DNA of 64,000 nt from Oscillospiraceae bacterium (GTDB lineage: Bacteria; Bacillota; Clostridia; Oscillospirales; Acutalibacteraceae), in the NCBI GenBank assembly GCA_015066385.1, contig SVOJ01000010.1, positions 26,167 through 90,166 of the forward strand, read 5' to 3'. The translations under genes were made by a program, and so were the position numbers. Shown here piece by piece: positions 53,561 to 61,614 of the stretch. Below the pieces are notes generated by a model. It saw only the letters and a list, made by a program, of their open reading frames with translations, was not told where the DNA came from and ran no database searches. Position 1 is the first letter of the stretch. The number at the start of each line of letters is the position of its first letter.

Positions 53561-56500
53561 TTATGAAAAGCTCTCAAATCCGACAGAAACACGAAGAATC
53601 AGTCGTGCATCAGCAGAAGATACCCCGGCTGTTCCGTCCACATCTGCAGCAAGAGTCTGTTCTTCCGTAAGAGTATCAAGCCCGACAGCTGCACGAAGTG
53701 CAAATCTTGCATCTGCTGACTCAATTTTGCCGTTCCCGTCTACATCACCGGGCAGATATTCCTTTTCACCGCAGTTGGTGCATTTGCCGTCCACGTAATT
53801 GTGACCGAGTGCAGGAACAGTGTGGCTTACACAGCTGAGCTCGCCGTGACAGATCGTGCAACGCAAAACCTCATCATAAGAACCGGCCTGTGTACAAGTG
53901 GCATCCACCTTGTTTTCAACGGAAATGTAATCATCGGGATGATACAGCGGTGCAACGGGGATGGTTTCCCTGCTTGCCTCTGCATTGCAGACCGTGCAGT
54001 ATGTGACCGAATCATAAGAACCGGCTGTTTCGCAATCGGGGGCAACTTCATTTTCCTTTACGGCTGTACCCGGGGTATGACCGAGCGCGGGAATTGCAGC
54101 ATCAATATAGGTGCTGCAGGATGCATCCGTGAAGGTTTCTCCGCAGTTCAGGCAAACATAATGCTCTTTATTACCGGGATTGACACAATCGGGGGCGACC
54201 GCATCACGGTACTGGCTCATGTGTCCTTTGGGTGCAATGTAAATGTCACTTTCTTCAAGCTCAACCGTTGCATCCGCATCTTCTGCAAGCAGACCGCAGT
54301 AGGAGCATTCGTAATGTGCTTCGGCTCCGGCCATAGTGCAGGAGGGCTCGGTTTTTTCAACAAATACCATTGTGTGCCCGCCGAGAGAGGGGAAGAAAAC
54401 CTCGTCTGCTGTCAGTTCTTCGGCTGCGGCGGCATCCGCGAAATACTTTTCACATTCTTCGCATTGATAGTATTCCATGTGACCGCCGTCCACACAGGTT
54501 TCAGCCTTGTAGGTGAAGTGAAGCAGCGGGAATGTATGGCCGTTGGGGGCGATGAAAAAGTCTTCCTGCTTACCGACCGTGTTGTCGGGTGCAAAATACT
54601 GATTGCAGTTGCGGCACCATTTGTGTTCAATAACACCGTAATCCTCACAAGTCGGATACTTGTTGGTGAAATATTCAAAATCATGCGCTCCGGTAAAGTA
54701 AACCTCAGCGTCCGTCAGCTCGGTTGTACCGTTTTCATCAGCAAACATGCGTTCGCACTTGGAACAGTGGTAGTGTGCAAGGATGCAGTTGTCTGTACAG
54801 GACGGATATTCGGGACCTTCTGCAGGAACAAAATTCAGCGTATGCTTTGCAGGGATGATAACATCTTCTTTTGCAACTTCAGTTGTACCTGCTGCATCAG
54901 CAAAATACTTGCCGCAGGTCGCAACAATACATCTGTAATATCCTTCTTTTATACCGGTCTGTTCACAGGTAGGATTCTTAGCAGAGAGTGGTCTGATCGT
55001 ATGTGCAACAACCTTTTCCATGATTCCGCAATCGCATACAATCACCTCTCCCTTTGTGCAGGAGTCAACCTTAGTGTGAGCAGTTCTTTCGATTCGTCCG
55101 CACTTGTGGCAGCTTGCATAATGCGCTTCGGCATCACGCAACAGATATTCAAAACTTTTTGCATTATCATGTTCATTGCAGTCAGCAAAGGTGCCGTAAG
55201 TCAGAATTGAAACATTCTGCCCCTTATAATGATTGACAAGTGCATCATCAATTTCAACAATATTTTCTGCCAGTATGTAGCCTTTGTTCTCCTGCGTTTT
55301 TTTGTCATACCAATATTTGATCAGATTGCTCCACTTGACATCGGTCTGATTGTTACTCTGCATGATTGCAACATCACTGCCGGCAGGCACATTGAACGAT
55401 GCCATACCGAGCGAGAAGCGGAAAAATGTTTCCATTGTGAATGCACCGGAACCGAAGGAGAAGCAGGAGTTGCCGCTTGTGATAGTAAGATAGCAGGTAT
55501 CCACTACAGAGTTTTCATAAGCTCTCGCTGAGGTGTTGTCAAAACAAATGCCGTAGCCGTTAATGTTTTTGATTTCGCAATCATACATTCCGAGCTTTGC
55601 AAAATTTCTTGCAACGATAACGGCGCTGTCGCTCTCGCCTACGTCAGCAACTGTCAGATTCACACGCGGCAAGATGGTCAGAGAGCTCTTTTCATTGTCG
55701 AGCTGAATCAGATTGCCAAGCATATTAACAAGTGTGCCCGTTTTGGAAGCCGAATTCATGATGACCAGATTTGCAAAGCCTGCATCGTTGGCATAATTGT
55801 CCTCAAGCACAAGCAGGGCCTTGCTTTCTTCTGTTGTCGCACCAAGCGTGTGGCCGTTGAGGTCGATGATTACATTGCCGTAAGAAGCAATCACGATGGG
55901 CTCTGCTCTGTTAACGGAAGACCAGCTTGTGTCGAAAATATCAGCCGTCAGACGAACGGTCACATTGCTGCGGTTGCTTCTGAGTGCGTCTCTGAATTGG
56001 GCAAATGTGGCAACCTCAATCATATTCTCTTCGTCAAGAACAGCCACATCGGGGGCTTCCTGCAGCTTTGTAAGGCCGCATTTTGTGCAGGGAACCGTTG
56101 CGTCAGCCTCGTGGCCGCTTTTAAGCAGTGTAGCCTGACATTTCAGGCAAAGATCAAAATGACCGCCGACAGAGCTGAGCAGCTTGGTCTTGATTCCGTT
56201 GTGCGCACATTCCGCTTCGTTGACATTGAAATTAACAGCAGAACCGTCGGTGGTTTTGCCGTATGCATTGACAACGGTGGTTTCGGGAGCAATATCATCG
56301 CCATACAAGCCATATTTGAACTGACCGCCGTTGAGTGCAATATCCTGCATCAGCAGATCGCAATCATTGTCAATATACATTCTGGGGGCAGGATTGGTTA
56401 CATCAAGCGAGCTCATCCATGCACCGATTTTAAAATTCTTGAATGCATCCTTTTTCAGGTAATCCACTCTGACACTGACACCTGTTGCATTGATGCTGCC

Positions 56501-57226
56501 CGAACGAAGGAAGACGGAAGAATCAACAAATGCAGTTTTATCATCTGTAGTATCCGCAAAAACGATTCCGTCGCTGTTTTCTTCCTCTGCGGAAATAACA
56601 CCTGTGGTATCGTTCACATCGCCGTAAACATCAAGATGTGCAATATTGTAAATCAGCAAGGCCGAAACGATTTTACTGATATCGACATTTGCATTGCGTT
56701 CAAGAACAATATGCACACCGTCAAGAATATACAGCTCGGCTTGCTTATTGTTCACTTCAATGGTGCTCTGCGAATAAAGCTTATGGATCTGTCCGCCGAA
56801 ATCCACAGGACGGTAGCTCAGGAAGGAATCAATTTCATCATCCGAGTTCATAATGAACAGGTTTGTGGGACCTGTGATTCTGAAGCCGCACCATGCTTCA
56901 CGGGAAGACAGTCTGATGCTGCAGCCGTTCATGTCCAACACGACCGTGCCGTCAACTGTGAATTCAAGGTTGCCGTAGGAATGATTAGGGTTAGCAGAAA
57001 CACAGTCAATATCATTTCTGAGAACAATTGTCTGATTATCAACGGCATTCTTGACCGCCAGGCGCAGCTCTTCATAAGTGCTGACATACACGGTCGATGC
57101 AAAGGCGTTATACTGATAGTCAGTTGCTGCCTGCGCTTCGGCAGCAGGCAAAACAGCCCCCAAGGGCAACATTGAGCCGAAGACAAGAACAAAAGCCAGA
57201 ATCAGACTTAAAATTTTCTTTTGCAT
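53561..57226 (-). CDS. Giant secreted dockerin protein with eight Cys-pair repeats
   Basis: This 1221-residue protein has a signal peptide (MQKKILSLILAFVLVFGSMLPLGAVLPAAEAQA) and two beta-helix-like regions (about 45-330 and 400-650, with VVLDMNGCSIRLSS and VIIDLNGHTLGAT). Eight tandem ~35-50-residue repeats follow (about 740-1155) of the type PTCxxxGxxxHYxCxxCxxxFADxxGTTEL...IPAxGH, each with Cys pairs that look metal-binding or disulphide-bonded. It ends in a type I dockerin nearly identical to that of the neighbour (GDVDGNGKIESADARFALRAAVGL and ADVDGTAGVSSADARLILRVSVG). The two genes are clear paralogues. No catalytic residues were recognised; adhesion or glycan binding is likely. Confidence 0.85.
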   Translation of the reverse strand: MQKKILSLILAFVLVFGSMLPLGAVLPAAEAQAATDYQYNAFASTVYVSTYEELRLAVKNAVDNQTIVLRNDIDCVSANPNHSYGNLEFTVDGTVVLDMNGCSIRLSSREAWCGFRITGPTNLFIMNSDDEIDSFLSYRPVDFGGQIHKLYSQSTIEVNNKQAELYILDGVHIVLERNANVDISKIVSALLIYNIAHLDVYGDVNDTTGVISAEEENSDGIVFADTTDDKTAFVDSSVFLRSGSINATGVSVRVDYLKKDAFKNFKIGAWMSSLDVTNPAPRMYIDNDCDLLMQDIALNGGQFKYGLYGDDIAPETTVVNAYGKTTDGSAVNFNVNEAECAHNGIKTKLLSSVGGHFDLCLKCQATLLKSGHEADATVPCTKCGLTKLQEAPDVAVLDEENMIEVATFAQFRDALRSNRSNVTVRLTADIFDTSWSSVNRAEPIVIASYGNVIIDLNGHTLGATTEESKALLVLEDNYANDAGFANLVIMNSASKTGTLVNMLGNLIQLDNEKSSLTILPRVNLTVADVGESDSAVIVARNFAKLGMYDCEIKNINGYGICFDNTSARAYENSVVDTCYLTITSGNSCFSFGSGAFTMETFFRFSLGMASFNVPAGSDVAIMQSNNQTDVKWSNLIKYWYDKKTQENKGYILAENIVEIDDALVNHYKGQNVSILTYGTFADCNEHDNAKSFEYLLRDAEAHYASCHKCGRIERTAHTKVDSCTKGEVIVCDCGIMEKVVAHTIRPLSAKNPTCEQTGIKEGYYRCIVATCGKYFADAAGTTEVAKEDVIIPAKHTLNFVPAEGPEYPSCTDNCILAHYHCSKCERMFADENGTTELTDAEVYFTGAHDFEYFTNKYPTCEDYGVIEHKWCRNCNQYFAPDNTVGKQEDFFIAPNGHTFPLLHFTYKAETCVDGGHMEYYQCEECEKYFADAAAAEELTADEVFFPSLGGHTMVFVEKTEPSCTMAGAEAHYECSYCGLLAEDADATVELEESDIYIAPKGHMSQYRDAVAPDCVNPGNKEHYVCLNCGETFTDASCSTYIDAAIPALGHTPGTAVKENEVAPDCETAGSYDSVTYCTVCNAEASRETIPVAPLYHPDDYISVENKVDATCTQAGSYDEVLRCTICHGELSCVSHTVPALGHNYVDGKCTNCGEKEYLPGDVDGNGKIESADARFALRAAVGLDTLTEEQTLAADVDGTAGVSSADARLILRVSVGFESFS

Positions 57227-57259
57227 ACATTTTACTCCTTTTTTGTATAATTACTTATT

Positions 57260-57302
57260 ATTATAAATCAGGACATCTTTTTCATCCACCTACATTTGTA
57301 GG
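57260..57302 (-). promoter_or_regulatory. Regulated promoter of the giant dockerin gene with palindromic operator
   Basis: CCTACATTTGTAGG (57289-57302) is centred 33 bp upstream of the -10 TATAAT (57260-57265, minus reading). It lies between this gene and the response regulator gene that precedes it. Confidence 0.78.
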
Positions 57303-57323
57303 GGTAAAGAAACAGAAATACAG

Positions 57324-57356
57324 CAAAAAAAGAAAAGAGGCTGTTTTCACAGCCCC
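57324..57356 (-). terminator. Terminator after the response regulator gene
   Basis: GGGGCTG-TGAAAA-CAGCCTC (one wobble pair) followed on the minus strand by TTTTCTTTTTTT, directly upstream of the regulated dockerin promoter. Confidence 0.8.
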
Positions 57357-57361
57357 TGATG

Positions 57362-57982
57362 TTATTGGTTGATTACAAGCCCGCTTTCTCTTGCCTTTAC
57401 GGCGAGCTCGGTACGGCTCCTGAAGCCTGTTTTTTCGAGCATACTCTGAATGTAATCGCGCACGGTATACTGCGACATATTCAACCGTTCTCCGATTTCC
57501 TTGTTTGTGTCACCCGTGATAAGCGCACGCAACACATCAAGCTCACGTTCTGTGAAATCCACACTCAATGCGTAGCCCATCTTAAGCGTCGGAGTCATAT
57601 CAGGATACACATTTTTCCCCGCAACCGTGCTGTCCATTACACTTATAAGTTCGCTTGCTACGGGAGTTTTATACCAGAAGCTGTCAACACCGATGCGCTT
57701 TGCTCTCTCGAGAAAACTGATTTCGGGTTGACTTGTAATGATTATAATTTTTATTTCAGGATACGAAGCCTTGATTTTTTCTGCGGCATCGAGTCCGCTT
57801 GAATTCATGGATGTGCAAACGTCCATAAGAATAAGATCGCACATTTTTTTGCTGCAGAAAAGCTCTGCCATAGAAGCACTTTCAACAGTAGCAATAACCT
57901 TATATCTCTCACTGTCCTGCAAAAATACTTCAAGCAGCTTGCTTGCCATACGGTCGTCTTCAACTATAAGCACATTTATCAT
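57362..57982 (-). CDS. LuxR/NarL-type response regulator
   Basis: This 206-residue protein has a receiver domain (1-120) with acidic pocket E8-D9-D10 and phospho-acceptor D54 (LILMDV). The conserved lysine is in FWYKTP, although the following residues differ from the usual KxxxP context. A LuxR-type helix-turn-helix (about 142-200, FTERELDVLRALITGDTNKEIGERLNMSQYTVRDYIQSML) forms the C-terminus. It is the last gene of a three-gene signalling operon and lies directly upstream of the dockerin genes whose promoters share a palindrome, so it is the best candidate to bind that site. Confidence 0.9.
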   Translation of the reverse strand: MINVLIVEDDRMASKLLEVFLQDSERYKVIATVESASMAELFCSKKMCDLILMDVCTSMNSSGLDAAEKIKASYPEIKIIIITSQPEISFLERAKRIGVDSFWYKTPVASELISVMDSTVAGKNVYPDMTPTLKMGYALSVDFTERELDVLRALITGDTNKEIGERLNMSQYTVRDYIQSMLEKTGFRSRTELAVKARESGLVINQ

Positions 57983-57994
57983 ACGCTATTCTCC

Positions 57995-59266
57995 TTATTT
58001 AGGAACTTTTAATTTCAGAGTAAATACGGGCTCGGTTTCAACTGTCATTCTGCCGCCTATACGTTGTGTCTTTTTTCTGAGCGAAGAAAGCCCTCCGCCT
58101 TCATAAAAAGACGCGTTTGCCATTTTGCCGTCATTGGAAAATGACGCGGTAAAACTGAAAAGATCAGCTGTAAAGGAAATATTAAAATGCTTTGCATCTG
58201 CGTGCTTAACGGCATTTGTGAGTGCTTCGGCAGTCGCCTCGGTAAACAGTTTTTTTATATGCTCTTTTTCGGGCATATCACCGGATATGCAAACATTTAT
58301 TCCGACAGCCTTTGCGGCATCAATAAGCCCTGTTATGTTATTATATTCCGATTCATCAGCATTTCCGACACCCAATGCAGTTATATTCCTGCGCCATATG
58401 TTGATGATGTCATCGGCGTTTCCGTCATTGTTCTGAAGATATAGTCTTGTTGCCAGAAGTGCGTTTCCGAGATCAGCATGAATACGGTATTTTGTTTCAA
58501 GACGCTCGCGGGATTTTGTGAGCTCATCCACATTCTCACCGTATTTAAGAAGTCTTTCATTCATTTCCTTAAGCTCTTTATTGGAAAGCTTCAGTTCTTC
58601 CGATACCCTGTACAAATCAGTGGTATCCGCAGCAGTAATCTCGTACATGTCACCTATTTTCTTAACAGAGAATCGCCATACTGTCTCATCGGGAAGATGA
58701 ATCATTATGTCGTTATCACAGGACAAAACCTCTGTTCCCGGCTGACATTCTCTGTTCCTGATGGAATTTATGAAATCAAGGGCATTGGTCATTTCTTTTC
58801 CGGTTATGATTCTGCTCAATTCATCCATTTTGTGATTTATAAGTTTTATCATTCCGTTTTCATAAGAAAAGCATATTCCTGTTTTAAGCTTATCTGCACT
58901 CTCTTTTACGGAAAAGGCTGATATACTGTGACGGATTTTTATAAAGAAATAAAACAGAAGTGACGAAATGATAACAGCATCTGCTATCGTGAATAAGATA
59001 ACGGAAATTGCAGGAAGATTGAGAAACTTTTGAAAATAGCTGTAGCCGTTGACAGTAACGCCCATCTTCTGCGCAAAAATATAAGCAGAATACGGAAGCA
59101 GAAAGAGTATGGCAGAAATTGCGCTGACGGGCGAAATGATTTTCGGCAGCAACGGCCTTTGCATAAAGCTCCACAATGTAAGACAAAATGCAACACACAC
59201 TTCAATAAACAGAATTGTCAGCAACAATGCTCTTACATAAGTTCCCAGTCCGATAAAAGGTATCAT
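57995..59266 (-). CDS. Sensor histidine kinase (NarX/DesK-like)
   Basis: This 423-residue membrane kinase has about four N-terminal helices (1-115), a linker with a PAS-like region (about 125-220), a coiled coil (about 225-265), and the dimerisation box RIHADLGNALLATRLYLQ with the phospho-accepting histidine. A short HATPase domain follows (EATAEALTNAVKHADAKHFNISF ... EGGGLSSLRKKTQRIGG). The ATG overlaps the end of the upstream gene region (TGATATG), so translation is coupled. Its partner is the response regulator 12 bases downstream. Confidence 0.88.
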   Translation of the reverse strand: MIPFIGLGTYVRALLLTILFIEVCVAFCLTLWSFMQRPLLPKIISPVSAISAILFLLPYSAYIFAQKMGVTVNGYSYFQKFLNLPAISVILFTIADAVIISSLLFYFFIKIRHSISAFSVKESADKLKTGICFSYENGMIKLINHKMDELSRIITGKEMTNALDFINSIRNRECQPGTEVLSCDNDIMIHLPDETVWRFSVKKIGDMYEITAADTTDLYRVSEELKLSNKELKEMNERLLKYGENVDELTKSRERLETKYRIHADLGNALLATRLYLQNNDGNADDIINIWRRNITALGVGNADESEYNNITGLIDAAKAVGINVCISGDMPEKEHIKKLFTEATAEALTNAVKHADAKHFNISFTADLFSFTASFSNDGKMANASFYEGGGLSSLRKKTQRIGGRMTVETEPVFTLKLKVPK

Positions 59267-59267
59267 A

Positions 59268-60920
59268 TCACATTACCTCCTTCGGGATGAGAATATCGAC
59301 AAGTATATCATCATCAGAGTTTTCAATATTGATTTCGGTACCGTTCAATATTTCACTGTTTGTATGAATTTCATACTCCGTTTTTTCAGCACCGAACATC
59401 ATTCTCATTGAAATATTGCCGTCTTTTTCAGAGATCTTAACAAAAACAGCATCAACAAAATCCAGAAGATCTTCAATGAAAAATTCAAATATATCATATA
59501 TTTTTACGGCTGTTTCTGCTGTAACATCTTCTTGCAGGTTAAAAATAAACGAAGGGTCAATATCAAGCTGTCTTAAATTGCTCAAAGACTCATTTATACA
59601 GAATTCTATCTCACGGGATCTTATAATTTTTTTGTCCTCTGAAGTGATAAACAGATTTCCCCGTCTTTTTATATATGCACCGATTACTGCAAGCTTAGCA
59701 AGATGTTTTCTTTTGTTTTCTTCATCTGCAGAAGCCAGAGTCAGCAGCTCTTCAGTCTTTAAAAGCTGCGGAGAAATTTCATAAATCAGTTTATTGAAAA
59801 GACGGTTTTTTTCTTCTGTTTTGGCTTTGTTTTCCTTAAGCTCATACTCAGCCTGCAAAAGAAAATTATTTTCACTCAGCTGCTTCTGTGTTTCCTGCAG
59901 GGTTTCAATGAGCTCCGATATTTTCTTTATATCATCCTGCCAGTAAACGAAACCGCCCGATATTTTTTCGGCATTCAGAATATAGTCACCGAGATTCTGC
60001 GGTGCCGAAACGGCATTTTTCAGTATATCTGTTGTAAAATACCCGGATTCAGCAGAACGGATGCAAACATTGAAATTATCATCAACGATCTGTGCCGTTA
60101 CGCTTGATATTTCGAAAAGCGTTCTGTAGTTAGTGCTTGTTCGGATAAGACCGCTCTGAATTGCACTTTCAAGAAGAAGTGTAATAAGAGCACAGTCAAC
60201 CGCTGTAAGGTCCGCGTCAATTCCGGTAAATGCATACAGACACCAGAAAACAACAGCCGTTGCCATAATCAGAATATGTACCTTCTGAAACACCCGACTT
60301 CCGGGCACTCTGCTTTTAATAAGGAGCTTGAGTACAAAATAAAAGCCGAGCAAAGTAAACCAGCCTGCCGGAATAAAATACAAAATCCCATATGTATAAT
60401 CAGAATTAAAATAATGTATACCATTCGGAAAATCAAAGACGAGACGATGGTAATCATTCGTAAATACCAACAGAATCACAAGAACAGCCGGAATGAAATA
60501 TAGTTTATATTTGGCAGGGATCGTATAATCGTCGGCTTTGCCGATGTGCATGGTAATAAAAACACCTATCAGAGGAATCAGAATCATCGGTACATAAAAA
60601 GCATACCATAAATAACGCGTAAGGGTATCGGTGGTATACAAAAACTCCAGCTTGCAGGTTCTGACAACAAGCCACATAATCATGAGGGCACCGACAGTCA
60701 TCAGCAAATTACGAATCTGCTTGCTGACAACACGCATATAAATTGATACAGACCATACGATTATCATAATGATATGCACAACATTTCTTAAAGTCAGAAG
60801 AAGTGTTGCGATAAAATAATCATCGGTTTTAAAGGCAACCGCACGAAAAACAAAGGCGCAGACCAAAAGCACAGATATTATTATGATATTTCTGATATTT
60901 TTAGCAGAACCGAATTTCAT
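59268..60920 (-). CDS. Seven-to-eight-helix sensor with degenerate kinase-like C-terminus
   Basis: This 550-residue protein has about eight membrane helices (1-260) in the style of 7TM-type kinase sensors, a PAS-like segment (about 275-335) and a coiled coil (about 335-385). A C-terminal region follows, TEEKNRLFNKLIYEISPQLLKTEELL..., which resembles a kinase dimerisation domain but has no histidine at the usual place. The final 150 residues lack the N, G1 and G2 boxes of an ATPase. It is therefore probably a pseudokinase that detects a signal and controls the kinase encoded next. The ATG at 60920 follows AGGAGG. Confidence 0.75.
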   Translation of the reverse strand: MKFGSAKNIRNIIIISVLLVCAFVFRAVAFKTDDYFIATLLLTLRNVVHIIMIIVWSVSIYMRVVSKQIRNLLMTVGALMIMWLVVRTCKLEFLYTTDTLTRYLWYAFYVPMILIPLIGVFITMHIGKADDYTIPAKYKLYFIPAVLVILLVFTNDYHRLVFDFPNGIHYFNSDYTYGILYFIPAGWFTLLGFYFVLKLLIKSRVPGSRVFQKVHILIMATAVVFWCLYAFTGIDADLTAVDCALITLLLESAIQSGLIRTSTNYRTLFEISSVTAQIVDDNFNVCIRSAESGYFTTDILKNAVSAPQNLGDYILNAEKISGGFVYWQDDIKKISELIETLQETQKQLSENNFLLQAEYELKENKAKTEEKNRLFNKLIYEISPQLLKTEELLTLASADEENKRKHLAKLAVIGAYIKRRGNLFITSEDKKIIRSREIEFCINESLSNLRQLDIDPSFIFNLQEDVTAETAVKIYDIFEFFIEDLLDFVDAVFVKISEKDGNISMRMMFGAEKTEYEIHTNSEILNGTEINIENSDDDILVDILIPKEVM

Positions 60921-61011
60921 ACCGCACACCTCCTTTTTTCTTCATAATACCACAGAGAAACGATTAAATCTATCCCCTTTTTTTACAACAGCACAAACCA
61001 CTCGACATTAG

Positions 61012-61251
61012 ATTAACCGTCGTATTTCCACAGTGATTTCTGATGCCTATGAACTGACTTTGCCATTTCCAACAGCCAAAGTGAAGAATTTGGATGCATT
61101 GAAGAAACATGCTGCTGAAATGGAAGCAGTTCAGCTTTTTAATAATCCGGAAACTGAGCTGGATCCTATGAACGTCTGCTTATGCCCTGATTGCGCTGCA
61201 CTATGCAAGATGGCCATACAACAAAACATTAAAATTGACCAAAACACCTGA
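61012..61251 (+). pseudogene. Remnant of an unrecognised gene
   Basis: An open stretch reads INRRISTVISDAYELTLPFPTAKVKNLDALKKHAAEMEAVQLFNNPETELDPMNVCLCPDCAALCKM, with a CxCPDCAxxC cluster, and ends at 61251. It has no ribosome binding site or start of its own. It looks like the 3' piece of a larger protein, possibly with a C-terminal zinc site. I cannot name the family. It lies inside a zone of tRNA fragments and other remnants. Confidence 0.5.
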
Positions 61252-61410
61252 CCACTTTTACATAAAAAAGAGCATTATTTTAATATTTACAACTCGTGAC
61301 GAAGCCCTTTTAGAGATATTTTTTACGGTTTCTGTCGGTTAAAAATTGTTTTTCATTGGAAAAATCTGCATTTTCAGCAAAAAAGTTATGCAGAACTTTT
61401 GTGAAAACGA

Positions 61411-61456
61411 CTCATAACCCGGAGGTCATAGGTTCAAGTCCTTTCCCAGCAACCAG
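61411..61456 (+). repeat. 46-bp copy of the tRNA-fMet 3' half (att-like)
   Basis: The sequence from CTCATAACCC to GCAACCAG repeats 43093-43138 with one mismatch (A for C in the acceptor strand), but the 5' half of a tRNA is missing. This is the usual size and place of an integrase attachment site. It and the intact tRNA bracket 18.3 kb. Confidence 0.85.
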
Positions 61457-61459
61457 TTA

Positions 61460-61494
61460 AACAAGGTATTCCAAACGGAATACCTTGTTTTTTT
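61460..61494 (+). terminator. Terminator after the tRNA fragment
   Basis: AACAAGGTATTCC-AAAC-GGAATACCTTGTT followed by TTTTT, directly after the partial tRNA. Confidence 0.88.
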
Positions 61495-61503
61495 GCTTTG
61501 GGG

Positions 61504-61614
61504 CAGTATCTTCTTCCCCGAGCTGAGGGTTATGTGCCCGAGTGGGTTCATAGCACGGGCAAGCAAAGGCAAAGTCTTTTCGAGAATTGGTTCAAGGAGC
61601 TATTAAATGAATAA
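61504..61614 (+). pseudogene. C-terminal remnant of an unrecognised gene
   Basis: The frame QYLLPRAEGYVPEWVHSTGKQ...LFENWFKELLNE followed by TAA looks like a genuine protein C-terminus, but it has no start and opens straight out of the preceding terminator. It overlaps the end of the GH35 gene on the other strand by 12 bases. Origin unknown; consistent with a deleted mobile element. Confidence 0.4.
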
